From: JANLYC01 sp963815445
GTDB lineage: Bacteria > Actinomycetota > Actinomycetes > Propionibacteriales > Nocardioidaceae
DNA length: 64,000 nucleotides
Direction: 5' to 3'
NCBI GenBank assembly: GCA_963815445.1
Contig: CAWFGV010000005.1
Coordinates: forward strand, 496,001 to 560,000
The translations under genes were made by a program, and so were the position numbers. Below the pieces are notes generated by a model. It saw only the letters and a program-made list of their open reading frames with translations, ran no database searches and was not told the origin of the DNA. The stretch's first letter is position 1. Each line of letters begins with the position of its first letter. This document shows, one piece after another, positions 43,429 to 53,278 of the stretch.

Positions 43429-43955
43429 CGCGCCGCCCGGACGGCCTCGACGGTGACCGCGTGGGAGGCCGAGACGGACGCGAGCAACCGTGCCAACAGG
43501 CCGGAGGTGGATGTCAGGCAGTCGGACAGCCGGTCCTGCTCCGCGGCTGCGAAGGCTGTCGTGAGCATTCGGACCGCGCTCGTCCTGGTCCGCGGAACCT
43601 TGGCGGCCGGCGAGGGCGGGTTCGTAGGAGGAGTGGCCAGGCTCTCGGTCATCCGGCGTACATGAGCCCGTTGTGTGGTGATGATCCGGGTGACCACCGG
43701 GTCCAGCTCAGGGTGGCGTCGGCCGGTGGCCTCGCACAGGCGGAGCAGAGCCGCCTCGGCGCTGAGCGCGCTCGTCAGCACGGCGACGTCGGCGTCAGGC
43801 GACGCGGCGGACGCCGATGGGGTCGTCGCGGTCGCCGAGCGTGCCGGGGCAGCATCCGTTCCGCACGCGGCGACGGATCCCACCACCGCCGTGCCGGCCC
43901 CGAGCATCCCCATCCGCAGGGCTGCGCGTCGGCTGATCCGAGGAACATGAGCCAC
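43425..43955 (-). CDS. Twin-arginine lipoprotein, helical (DUF4439-like partner)
   Basis: From GTG 43955 the protein reads VAHVPRISRRAALRMGMLGA, a twin-arginine signal, followed by lipobox VAAC (SVAACGTDAAPA). The mature part is Ala-rich and helical (VLTSALSAEAALLRLCEATG, ITTQRAHVRRMTESL) and resembles a ferritin-like bundle. It probably sits on the outer face of the membrane. The frame is open much further upstream across rimP, but that is a shadow. It overlaps the DUF4439 gene by 4 bases, so the two likely work together. The function is unknown. Confidence 0.72.
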   Translation of the reverse strand: MAHVPRISRRAALRMGMLGAGTAVVGSVAACGTDAAPARSATATTPSASAASPDADVAVLTSALSAEAALLRLCEATGRRHPELDPVVTRIITTQRAHVRRMTESLATPPTNPPSPAAKVPRTRTSAVRMLTTAFAAAEQDRLSDCLTSTSGLLARLLASVSASHAVTVEAVRAAR

Positions 43956-44051
43956 GCGCCGACCGTACCTGACCGCATGGCCGTTCCCGGCCGCGTCCCC
44001 GCTAGGCTGGTTTGAGCACGTCGACAACACAACATCGGAGGAGGACTGCTC

Positions 44052-44552
44052 ATGACCGGTCAGCAGCCCCAGCAAGCACTCCTCGAGGTGTTGGAGCAGC
44101 CTCTCGCCAGCTCGGGCCTCGACCTCGAAGGCGTCGAGATGGCCAGCGCTGGACGCCGTAGCGTCATCCGGGTGCTCGTGGACACCGACCGTGGTGTCAC
44201 GCTCGACGACATCGCTGCGGCGACCCGCCTCGTCGGCACGGTGCTCGACTCCTCCGACGTGCTCGGCGAGTCGCCCTACACGCTCGAGGTGACGTCGCCC
44301 GGCGTCGATCGCCCGCTTGCGCTGCCGCGGCACTGGCGTCGCAACGTCGACCGGCTCGTCAAGGTCACCCGCCATGACGGTGACTCGTTCACGGGTCGTA
44401 TCACCTCGACCAGCGACACCGCGGCGGTCGTGGAGGTCGACGGGACCCCCCGCGAGGTGGCGTACGACGACGTCGCCACGGCGCAGGTGCAGATCGAGTT
44501 CAACCGGCCGCGCGTAGCAGCAGCGACTGATCATCAGGCCGAGGAGGGCTGA
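44052..44552 (+). CDS. rimP: Ribosome maturation factor RimP
   Basis: The 166-residue protein has the RimP two-domain layout: LASSGLDLEGVEMASAGRRS, IRVLVDTDRGVTLDDIAAAT, YTLEVTSPGVDRPLALPRHW. It assists maturation of the 30S subunit. AGGAGG lies just before ATG 44052. It is the first gene of the conserved rimP-nusA-(ylxR)-infB cluster, followed by nusA after 4 bases. Confidence 0.96.
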   Translation: MTGQQPQQALLEVLEQPLASSGLDLEGVEMASAGRRSVIRVLVDTDRGVTLDDIAAATRLVGTVLDSSDVLGESPYTLEVTSPGVDRPLALPRHWRRNVDRLVKVTRHDGDSFTGRITSTSDTAAVVEVDGTPREVAYDDVATAQVQIEFNRPRVAAATDHQAEEG

Positions 44553-44556
44553 GGCG

Positions 44557-45619
44557 ATGGACGTCGACATGGCGGTGCTCCGCTCACTCGTGTCGGAGAA
44601 GGAGATCTCCCTGGACGTGCTCATCGACGCGATCGAGCAGGCGCTGCTGGTGGCCTACCACCGCACTCCGGGTGCCTACGACGACGCCCGGGCCGAGCTC
44701 GACCGGGGGAGTGGCCACGTGATCGTGTACGCCGCCGAGCGCGACGAGAGCGGCGAGCTGGTCCGAGAGTTCGAGGACACGCCCGAGGGGTTCGGCCGGA
44801 TTGCGGCGACCACCGCCAAGCAAGTGATCCTGCAGCGGTTGCGCGACGCAGAGGACGACGTCCGGTTCGGCGAGTTTGCCGGCAAAGAGGGCGACGTCGT
44901 GTCGGGCGTCGTCCAGCAGGGTCGTGACCCCGACATGGTGTTCGTCGACCTGGGCAAGATCGAGGCCGTGCTACCGGCGGCCGAGCGGGTCCCGGGGGAG
45001 CGCTACGACCACGGTCAGCGCATCCGCTGCCTCGTCGTCTCGGTCCGCAAGGGGCCGAAGGGACCGCAGGTGATGGTCTCGCGGTCGCACCCCAACCTGG
45101 TCAAGAAGCTGTTCGCACTCGAGGTGCCCGAGATCGGCGATGGGACGGTTGAGATCGCCGGGATCGCGCGAGAGGCGGGTCACCGTACGAAGATCGCGGT
45201 GCGGACCAACGACCCGGGCGTCAACCCCAAGGGCGCCTGCATCGGCCCGATGGGCCAGCGAGTCCGTAACGTGATGACCGAGCTGCACGGCGAGAAGATC
45301 GACATCGTCGACTGGGCGGACGACCCCGGCAGAGATGATCAAGCACGCACTCTCACCGGCCAACGTCAGCAGCGTCGAGATCGTCGACGAGGCCGCGCGC
45401 TCGGCCCGCGTGGTCGTCCCTGACTACCAGCTGTCCCTGGCCATCGGCAAAGAGGGACAGAACGCCCGCCTTGCTGCCCGGATGACGGGCTGGCGGATCG
45501 ACATCCGCTCCGACACCGCGCCCGCCGAAGCAGCGGTCGTCGCACCGGTCGAGGAATCGTCGAGGATCGGTCGAGGAGTCGACCGACGCCTGACCGGCGG
45601 GTTTATCGCTGATGCCTAG
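44557..45619 (+). CDS. nusA: Transcription termination/antitermination factor NusA (frame interrupted)
   Basis: The protein has the N-terminal RNA-polymerase-binding domain (LRSLVSEKEISLDVLIDAIE), the S1 domain (GDVVSGVVQQGRDPDMVFVD) and two KH domains (ACIGPMGQRVRNVMTELHGE; YQLSLAIGKEGQNARLAARM). An extra G at 45328-45329 breaks it after IVDWADDP; removing it gives AEMIKHALSPANVSSVEIVD, the exact family sequence. A second break near 45572 may exist: the other frame reads EESTDA then TGA at 45591-45593, a more natural end than 45619. NusA is essential, so the break is almost certainly a sequence error. Confidence 0.9.
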
Positions 45620-45652
45620 TCGCTGCGTCAGGCGGTCGCATACTCTGACGCC

Positions 45653-48600
45653 GTGGCGATCTGCGCGGTATGCGAGACCGACAACACCGACGGCAAGCGG
45701 TTCTGCCGCTCCTGCGGCTCACCACTGACGTCCACGTGCGCCGTCTGTTCGGCTGCCCTCGAAGCCGACTCCACTTTCTGCGGGGACTGCGGCTCGCCCG
45801 TGGATGCGGTGACAGCGCAGCCCGTGGCCGCTCCGGTGCCGGTCGGGCTCGTTGCGCCGGCACCCTCAGAGCGCGTGTCCGAGCGTCGGCTGTGCTCGGT
45901 GCTCTTCTGCGACCTGGTCGGTTTCACCACCCTCTCGGAGTCTCGCGACCCCGAGGAGATCCGCGAGCTGCTGTCGGAGTACTTCGTCACAGCCAGGACG
46001 ATCATCGGTCGCTATGGCGGCGTGGTCGAGAAGTTCATCGGCGATGCGGTGATGGCGGTCTGGGGTACGCCGACCGCGACCGAGGGTGATGCCGAGCGTT
46101 GTGTGCGGGCGGCACTGGACGTGGTCGCCGCCGTCGCGCAGCTGGGTGAGACCGCGGGTGCGAAGGGACTGTCGGCCCGAGCCGGCGTCGTCACGGGTGA
46201 AGTGGCCGTGACCCTGGGCGCGACCGGTGAGGGAATGGTCGCGGGTGACGCCGTCAACACCGCATCCCGCGTCCAGGCCGCCGCGGCGCCGGGAACCGTC
46301 TGGGTGGATGGCGCGACACATCGGTCCGCGTCGTCCGCGATCGGTTTCACCGACGTCGGCGAACATGCGATGAAGGGCAAGAGCGAGCCGGTGAACCTGT
46401 GGGCGGCCACCCGGGTGCTCTCCGGCGTCGGCGGTGCTCAGCGCGTGGATGGGCTGGAAGCGCCCCTGTTCGGGAGGGATGCGGAGCTACGCACGCTCAA
46501 GGAGCTGTTCCATGCCGTGGCCGAGCGGCGGGCACCCCGTCTCGTGCTGGTCTCAGGCCCGGCTGGGGTCGGCAAGTCCCGGCTGGGTTGGGAGTTCGAG
46601 AAGTACGTCGACGGTCTCGCCGACTTCGTGTGGTGGCATCGGGGTCGTTGCCTGTCGTACGGCGACGGCGTCGCATTCTGGGCGCTGGCTGAGATCGTGC
46701 GTCAGCGGTTGGCGATCGCGGAGGAGGATCCGCACGAGGTCGCCGTCTCGAAGCTGGCCGATGGGCTTGCCACGCTCATCTACGATCCGGCAGATCGCGC
46801 CTACCTTGCGCCGAGGCTGGCGCGGCTGCTCGGGCTGAAGATCGAGGGTGACACCGACAGCGCCATGGGCGCGCGAGGAATTGTTCGCGGGGTGGCGGGT
46901 GTTCTTCGAGCGACTGGCTTCGCGCGAGCCCGTCGTCTTGCTCATCGAGAACGCCCAGCACGCCGATGCCGGACTGCTCGACTTTCTGGACCATCTCATC
47001 GACTGGGCGCGGGACGCCCCTATCTACGTCCTGGTGTTCACCCGGCCCGAGCTCGACGACATACGCCCCGGTTTCGGGATCGGTCGCAACCGATCGGCGT
47101 TGACGATCGACCCGCTCGACACGGCAGCGATGGACGCGATGGTGGACGCGATGGTGCCCGGCATGCCGGCGAAAGCCCGGGCGACGATCACGGCGCAGGC
47201 CCAGGGCATCCCGCTGTTCGCGGTCGAGACCGTGCGGTCGTTGGTGGATCGGGACGTCGTGGTTCCGCGAGAAGGCGTCTACCGGCTCGTCGGTGACATC
47301 GGTGAACTGACTATCCCGGACAGCCTGCACGGTCTGCTGGCCTCGCGACTCGACGCACTTGACCCCCATCTGCGGCTGCTCGTCGCCGATGCGGCGGTGC
47401 TGGGCAGCAGCTTCCCTGCGGAGGCTCTCGTCGCGGTCTCGACCCAGAGCGAGGACGAGGTACGAGCCGGACTGGGTGAGCTGCTGCGCCGCGAGGTGCT
47501 GAGCGTATCTGCCGATCGGTTGTCACCGCAGGTCGGTGATTACCGGTTCGCGCAGGACCTGCTCCGCCAGGTGGCCTACGAGACGCTCTCGCGGCGGGAG
47601 CGCAAGACCAGGCATCTGACGGTTGCCGCACACCTGCGAGCGACGTTCTCCAACGACGGCGACGACCTCGCGGACGTGATCGCCCGCCATTACCTCGATG
47701 CGCTGACGGCGGTTCCGGACGCGCCCGACGTCCCGCAGATTCGGCCACGAAGCGGTCGGCATGCTGGTCCGTGCGGCCGAGCGAGCCCTTCGCTCCGGCT
47801 CCCCGAGCGCCGCCGCGGCCGGCGTACGCCGCCGCGGCAGCCGAGACCGAGCTGATGGACGGCGACGGACTCGCAGTGACGGCAGCGGAGCTGTACGAAA
47901 AGGCGGCGAGCGCCGCTGTACACCGCTGGCGGACTTCGCTGCGGCTCTCACACGCAGAGCACGCCGGCGGGCTGTACGGGGGCAGGGACTCGAGCGGGAA
48001 CGCAGGCTCGTGCCGAGGCACATGCGGGTCGCGCTCTGTCGGCAGCCGGACGGCACCGCGAGGCCCGCGAACGACTCGAAGCGGCGCTCGAGGTGCTGTC
48101 TCCGGAGCCCGACGCCGACACCGTCGTGGCGTTGGGTTGGTTGGCGGCGCTCGCGAGCCTGGCGGGAAGCGACGAGGCAGACCGTTAACCGCCAAGGCGC
48201 TCGCTCTCGGTCAGGCGGTTGGCGTCGACAAGTCCCGGCTGGGCGCGCTGTTCATCGGCCGGGGACTGGCGCACAGTGTGGCGGACAGGTACGCGCAGTC
48301 GATTGCGGCGTTCAGTTACGCCACCAGGCTGGGCGAGGAGGCCGAAGACTCGGGTCTACGCTCGGTCAGTCTGCTGAACCTCGCCAACGTTCTCATGCCC
48401 ACCGATCCGCCGGCTGCGATCGAGGCCGCCCGGGGGGCGACCATCAACGCCCGCAAGGTGGGTGACCGGGGTCGGCTCGCGGTCGCGGCCGGCAACTTGT
48501 CGATGGCTCTCATTTTCCAGGGTGACTGGGACGAAGCCGACCGGGTCCTGCGTGAGGCGGTCGAGGTCGACGGTCTGCGAGACAACTATGTCGGGCTGAA

Positions 48601-49262
48601 CCAGTTGTACCTCGCGCTGCTCCGCGGCGAAGACCTGACCGTCCAGTCTGGGGAGCCGGTCGTTGATGTGGCCGCACTCCGCGGCAGTGAAGATCCCCAG
48701 GACCGTGCGGCAGCGGCGGCGATCGACGCCATCTTCGCCGCGGGACAGCACAAGCCGACCGACGTTCTGCTGAACGCGCGCAAGGTCATCGACATGGTTG
48801 GTGTGTTGGGTATCCGCAGTGAGGTCATGCAGTGGGTGTGGCCGCTGGCGGCCCGAGCCACCACCGAGCTCGACGACCGCGCAACGCTGGACGGGCTGCT
48901 CGCGGTCCTGGACGAACGGCCCGTTGGCCACCTCCCGCCCGTCCTCCGAATCGAGCGTGACCTCGCACGTGCGCGAGGGGCGTCTGTCGACGAGAGACAT
49001 GTCCGGGCTGGACGCCATGTCCGCTGCCGTCGAGGCCCTGCGTCAGGCTGGCCGGCCCTACCCGCTGGCCGAGGGGCTGCTCGACTTCGCGACGGGCCTG
49101 GCCCGCGTCGGAGACCGAGATCGGCCGGCCGCATTGCTCACCGAAGCCCGCGAGATCGCGGACGGGCTGCGAGCGGCGCCGCTGGCAGCACGCATCCGGG
49201 CCGCGCAGGAGTCCGGTGACGCCCGGGTCAGCACCACGAGCCTCGGTGAGACAGCGCCCTGA
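45653..49262 (+). pseudogene. Zinc-ribbon / class-III cyclase / ATPase / TPR regulatory protein, many frameshifts
   Basis: Pieced across frames this is a protein of about 1200 residues. It has two N-terminal zinc ribbons (CAVCETDNTDGKRFCRSCGS; CAVC...CGDCG), a class-III nucleotide cyclase domain (LFCDLVGFTTLSESRDPEEI, then GDAVMAVWGTP and GDAVNTASRV), an AAA-type ATPase (VLVSGPAGVGKSRLGWEFEK) and TPR-like helices (RALSAAGRHREARERLEAAL) to the end at 49262. The frame changes near 46870, 47744, 47824, within 47930-48010 (more than once), 48183 and 48998. Such proteins sense a signal and make cyclic nucleotides or act as large regulators. It lies inside the usually unbroken nusA-ylxR-infB run. 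It may be a decaying gene or a badly sequenced one. Confidence 0.75.
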
Positions 49263-49331
49263 CGGGCGCTCAGCGGTCGCGCGGGTGTCTGGTTCGCGGC
49301 ATCGTGGTCCAAACCGGTAGACTGCACACCG

Positions 49332-49682
49332 ATGAGTCGGGTGTCCCCAGTCCGCACCTGTGTGGGCTGTCGGGAACACGCGGCGAAGTCTGACCTCCTG
49401 CGCGTCGTCGCCGAGGGCGACGGGGCCACCCGCGCCGTCGTACCGGACGCCGCAGGAAGAAGAGCGGGCCGGGGAGCACACCTGCACCCCACGCTCGCGT
49501 GTCTCGAACTGGCCGAACGACGTCGTGCCATCCCTCGGGCCTTGCGCATCGAGGGACCGGTCGATTGCAGCGCTGTCCGGACCTGGCTCGAGTCGCACAG
49601 CGACATACCAGCAGCACGCGCAGAAGCACCCGAACAGCTCCAGGTCCCACCAGGGGACGTGGAGCCGGCCCGACAGGGCTGA
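49332..49682 (+). CDS. ylxR: YlxR/DUF448 family RNA-binding protein (RnpM)
   Basis: The 116-residue protein has the YlxR core: VRTCVGCREHAAKSDLLRVV, then RRAGRGAHLHPTLACLELAE. YlxR is a small RNA-binding protein always found between nusA and infB; in firmicutes it binds and modulates RNase P. The C-terminal 25 residues are not conserved. A -10-like TAGACT lies about 20 bases before ATG 49332, so an internal promoter for ylxR-infB is possible. Confidence 0.92.
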   Translation: MSRVSPVRTCVGCREHAAKSDLLRVVAEGDGATRAVVPDAAGRRAGRGAHLHPTLACLELAERRRAIPRALRIEGPVDCSAVRTWLESHSDIPAARAEAPEQLQVPPGDVEPARQG

Positions 49683-49766
49683 GACCGACGAAGAGAGTGG
49701 AGCAGCTGCTCATGACATCTCGATGAGACTCATGCGATGAGCACGCCCAACATCTAACGGTCTGGA

Positions 49767-49795
49767 CCTTCGTGGGTTCGGACCGCCCACGAAGG
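49767..49795 (+). promoter_or_regulatory. Hairpin overlapping the infB ribosome-binding site
   Basis: CCTTCGTGGG (49767-49776) and CCCACGAAGG (49786-49795) form a perfect 10-bp stem with a 9-nt loop. The right arm contains most of the Shine-Dalgarno AAGGAG (49792-49797), 5 bases before the GTG start. Folding would hide the ribosome site, so infB translation may be controlled by this structure. Confidence 0.7.
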
Positions 49796-49801
49796 AGAAT
49801 T

Positions 49802-52627
49802 GTGGCTAAAGCCAGAGTCCATGAACTCGCGAAAGAGTTCGGAGTGCCGAGCAAGGATGTCCTTGCAGCGCTCAAAGACATGGGGGAGTTCGTCAAGTCG
49901 GCGTCCTCCACCGTCGAGGCGCCGGTAGCCCGTCGTCTCGAAGAGACACACGGAGAGGCCTGGAAGAAGGCCGCCGAGGCCAAGGCAGCCAAGAAGGCCG
50001 CGAAGAAGGCTCCGGCGAAGAAGGCCGCCGCGGACGACCCAGCGCCGGCCGAGGTCGTCGAGATCCCCGCCGAGGCCGCCGCTGGCCCCGCCATCACCGA
50101 CGAGCCGCTTGCCGTTCCCACCGACGCGCCCCGCCCGGCCCCTCGGCCCGCGAGCGCCCCGTCCGTGGAGTCCGTGCCGACGCCCGCCGCACCGGCCGCA
50201 TCGGCAACTGCGCCGACGGCCGAGCCAGAGGCACCGACGGAAGCCACCGACGATTCGACCACGGCGCCTCGTCCGGCCCCGAAGCCTGGCACTCCCCGTC
50301 CCGGCAACAACCCGTTCTCCTCCACACAGGGCATGCAGCAGCCCCGCCGTCCGGGCCAGCAGCGCCCGGCAGACCGGAGCGATCGGCCGACCGGCGACGC
50401 TCGCCCGCCACGTCCAGGCGGCGGCGTGCCCGGTGCTCCTCGGCCCAACCCGGCGATGATGCCGCGTCAGTCCGCGATCAGTGGTCCCGGTGCCCCGGCG
50501 CGGGGACGCTCCGGTCCGGGCGGCCCGGGCGGCCCAGGTGGCGCACGCGGCGGCGCTTCCCGCGGTGGTCCCGGCGGTGGCTCGACCGGCGCTCCGGCGC
50601 GCGGTGGCCGCAGCGGTGGCTACGCCGGCGCCGGAGGTGGCGGCGGTATGCCGACCAGCAGCGGTGCTCGCCCCGGTGGCCGCAACCAGCGCGGTGTCAC
50701 CCAAGGTGCCTTCGGGCGCGCCGGCGGCCCGTCGAGGCGTGGCCGCAAGTCCAAGCGGGCGCGTCGCCAAGAGTACGAACAGATGCAAGCCCCCACGACG
50801 AGTGGTGTACGTGTCCGCAAGGGCGACGGCCAGCTGGTTCGGCTGTCCCGTGGCGCATCGTTGACCGACTTCGCGGAGAAGGTCGGCGTCGACGCGGCAT
50901 CGCTGGTGCAGGTGTTGTTCCACCTCGGTGAGATGGTGACAGCGACCCAGTCGGTCAACGACGAGACGCTGCAGATCCTGGGCACCGAGCTCGACTACAA
51001 CATCGAGGTCATCTCGCCCGAAGACGAGGACAAGGAACTGCTCGACTCGTTCAACATCGAGTTCGGTGAGGACGAAGGCGGCGAGGAGGCCCTCGAGGCA
51101 CGTCCGCCGGTCGTCACCGTCATGGGTCACGTCGACCACGGAAAGACCAAGCTGCTCGACGCCATTCGTGACGCCAACGTCGTCTCCAAGGAGGCCGGTG
51201 GCATCACGCAGCACATCGGTGCCTACCAGGTGGCGACTACCGTCGACGGCCACGAGCGACGGCTGACGTTCATCGACACCCCGGGCCACGAGGCCTTCAC
51301 CGCCATGCGGATGCGAGGCGCGCAGGCCACCGACATCGCGATCCTGGTCGTGGCTGCTGATGACGGCGTCATGCCGCAGACCATCGAGGCGCTCAACCAC
51401 GCCAAGGCGGCCGACGTGCCGATCGTGGTGGCGGTCAACAAGATCGACAAGCCCGAGGCCGACCCGGCCAAGGTCCGTGGTCAGCTGACGGAGTACGGCC
51501 TGGTGCCCGAGGAGTACGGCGGCGACACCATGTTCGTCGACGTGTCGGCCAAGTCCATGCTCAACATCGACGGCCTGCTCGAGTCCCTCGTGCTGACCGC
51601 TGATGCGGCTTTGGACCTGCGGGCCAACCCCGACCAGGACGCACAGGGTCTCGTCATCGAGGCGCATCTGGACCGCGGTCGGGGTCCGGTGGCCACGGTG
51701 CTGGTCCAGCGCGGCACGCTCAGTGTCGGCGACTCGATCGTGGCTGGTCCGGCCTATGGCCGCGTCCGCGCCATGCTCGACGAGCACGGCGAGAACGTCG
51801 AGCATGCCGATCCGAGCCGTCCCGTCATGGTGCTCGGCCTCACGGCCGTGCCCGGCGCCGGCGACAACTTCCTCGTCGTGTCCGATGACCGCGTCGCCAG
51901 GCAGATCGCCGAGAAGCGGGATGCTCGCGAGCGGGCTGCGATGCTCGCCAAGAGCACCGGCCGTCGCACGCTCGAGGACTTCATGTCGAGCATGGAGAAG
52001 GGCGAGAGCGAAGAGCTCCTGCTCATCCTCAAGGGTGACGTGTCCGGTTCGGTCGAGGCGCTCGAGGACGCGCTGGCGAAGATCGATGTCGGCGGTGACG
52101 AGGTCAGGCTGCGTGTGATCGACCGCGGTGTCGGTGCCATCACCGAGACCAACGTGATGCTCGCTGCCGCGTCGAACGCCGTGATCATCGGCTTCAACGT
52201 CCGGCCGCAGGGCAAGGCCACCGAGGTCGCCGACCGTGAGGGCGTCGACATCCGCTACTACTCGGTGATCTACCAGGCGATCGACGAGATCGAGGCTGCG
52301 CTCAAGGGCATGCTCAAGCCGGAGTTCGAGGAGTCGCAGCTCGGGACCGCGGAGATCCGCAACATCTTCCGGTCGTCGAAGGTCGGCAACATCGCCGGGT
52401 GCATGGTCACCTCGGGCATCATGCGGCGCAACGCCAAGGCGCGGTTGCTGCGTGACGGCTCGGTCGTGGCCGACAACCTCGACATCTCGTCGCTCAAGCG
52501 GGAGAAGGACGACGCCACCGAGGTCCGCGAGGGCTTCGAGTGTGGTCTGACGCTCGCCGGATACAACGACATCAAGATCGGTGACGTCATCGAGACGTTC
52601 GAGATGAAGGAGATCCCCCGGAGCTGA
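49802..52627 (+). CDS. infB: Translation initiation factor IF-2
   Basis: The 941-residue protein starts at GTG 49802 (VAKARVHELAKEFGVPSKDV). A long Ala/Pro/Gly-rich linker holds a run of Gly-Arg-Gly-rich repeats (about residues 225-320), as in other actinobacterial IF-2. The G domain has GHVDHGKT (about 442-449), DTPGHEAF and NKIDKPEADP. Domains II to IV follow to the C-terminus (GYNDIKIGDVIETFEMKEIP). It brings initiator tRNA to the ribosome. The frame is open 30 bases upstream inside the leader hairpin but GTG 49802 fits the family. Confidence 0.97.
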   Translation: MAKARVHELAKEFGVPSKDVLAALKDMGEFVKSASSTVEAPVARRLEETHGEAWKKAAEAKAAKKAAKKAPAKKAAADDPAPAEVVEIPAEAAAGPAITDEPLAVPTDAPRPAPRPASAPSVESVPTPAAPAASATAPTAEPEAPTEATDDSTTAPRPAPKPGTPRPGNNPFSSTQGMQQPRRPGQQRPADRSDRPTGDARPPRPGGGVPGAPRPNPAMMPRQSAISGPGAPARGRSGPGGPGGPGGARGGASRGGPGGGSTGAPARGGRSGGYAGAGGGGGMPTSSGARPGGRNQRGVTQGAFGRAGGPSRRGRKSKRARRQEYEQMQAPTTSGVRVRKGDGQLVRLSRGASLTDFAEKVGVDAASLVQVLFHLGEMVTATQSVNDETLQILGTELDYNIEVISPEDEDKELLDSFNIEFGEDEGGEEALEARPPVVTVMGHVDHGKTKLLDAIRDANVVSKEAGGITQHIGAYQVATTVDGHERRLTFIDTPGHEAFTAMRMRGAQATDIAILVVAADDGVMPQTIEALNHAKAADVPIVVAVNKIDKPEADPAKVRGQLTEYGLVPEEYGGDTMFVDVSAKSMLNIDGLLESLVLTADAALDLRANPDQDAQGLVIEAHLDRGRGPVATVLVQRGTLSVGDSIVAGPAYGRVRAMLDEHGENVEHADPSRPVMVLGLTAVPGAGDNFLVVSDDRVARQIAEKRDARERAAMLAKSTGRRTLEDFMSSMEKGESEELLLILKGDVSGSVEALEDALAKIDVGGDEVRLRVIDRGVGAITETNVMLAAASNAVIIGFNVRPQGKATEVADREGVDIRYYSVIYQAIDEIEAALKGMLKPEFEESQLGTAEIRNIFRSSKVGNIAGCMVTSGIMRRNAKARLLRDGSVVADNLDISSLKREKDDATEVREGFECGLTLAGYNDIKIGDVIETFEMKEIPRS

Positions 52628-52662
52628 CCCGGGTCGCGCCCCGCTCCGGGGTGCCCTGGGTC
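52626..52662. terminator. Nested hairpin after infB
   Basis: GACCCGGG (52626-52633) pairs with CCCTGGGTC (52654-52662) with one mismatch. Inside, GCGCCCCG (52636-52643) pairs with CGGGGTGC (52647-52654) with one G-T pair. It begins at the infB stop codon and could terminate or attenuate before rbfA. There is no T-run. Confidence 0.5.
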
Positions 52663-52780
52663 CATCCGGGCGGAGCTGACGCCGCTGTGATGTGCGTCGG
52701 ACGGGTCACCCAGCCGGGTGTCCGTCCGGCGTACCACGCGGTGTCGTCACCTTCGAACGTCCGCTACTGAAGGAGGAGCC

Positions 52781-53278
52781 ATGAGCTCGGGTCGAGTTCG
52801 CAAGGTCGCCGACCGGATTCACGTCATCGTCGCGGAGATGCTCGAACGCCGCATCAAGGATGCGCGCCTCGGTTTCGTCACCATCACCGATGTCCGGGTG
52901 ACGGGCGACACGCAGCATGCGTCGATCTTCTACACCGTGCTGGGCGACGACGACGAGCGTACGGCGTCCACGGCTGCTCTCGAGAGCGCGAAGGGGCTCA
53001 TCCGTTCCGAGGTGGGCAAGCAGCTCGGGATGCGGCACACACCGTCGCTGGAGTTCATCCTCGACGCGCTGCCCGACTCGGCCGCCCACATCGACGGGCT
53101 GCTCGCCCGGGCGCACGAGAACGATGCGGCCGTGGCTGCGGCCGCCGCCCAGGCGTCATACGCCGGCGACGCAGATCCCTATCGTCACCCCGAGGACGAC
53201 GACGACCTCGACGAGGGCGTCAGCGAGCCTGCCGGCAGCCCACAAGCCGTCTCGAGCGAGGACGGGCTCGGCGGTTGA
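52781..53278 (+). CDS. rbfA: Ribosome-binding factor A
   Basis: The 165-residue protein has the RbfA KH-like fold: RVRKVADRIHVIVAEMLERR, then DARLGFVTITDVRVTGDTQH. It acts in late 30S maturation and cold adaptation. The C-terminal tail of about 45 residues is acidic and low-complexity (PEDDDDLDEGVSEPAGSP), longer than in many relatives. AAGGAGGAG stands before ATG 52781. The stop overlaps the truB start. Confidence 0.96.
   Translation: MSSGRVRKVADRIHVIVAEMLERRIKDARLGFVTITDVRVTGDTQHASIFYTVLGDDDERTASTAALESAKGLIRSEVGKQLGMRHTPSLEFILDALPDSAAHIDGLLARAHENDAAVAAAAAQASYAGDADPYRHPEDDDDLDEGVSEPAGSPQAVSSEDGLGG

Noticed and set aside
45320..45335. Programmed ribosomal frameshift in nusA
   Set aside because: There is no slippery heptamer plus structure, the family does not use frameshifting, and similar single-base breaks occur in many other genes here.
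49754..51805. A long minus-strand frame over infB
   Set aside because: It is the shadow of the infB Gly/Pro-rich linker and G domain; its sequence is repetitive and not protein-like.
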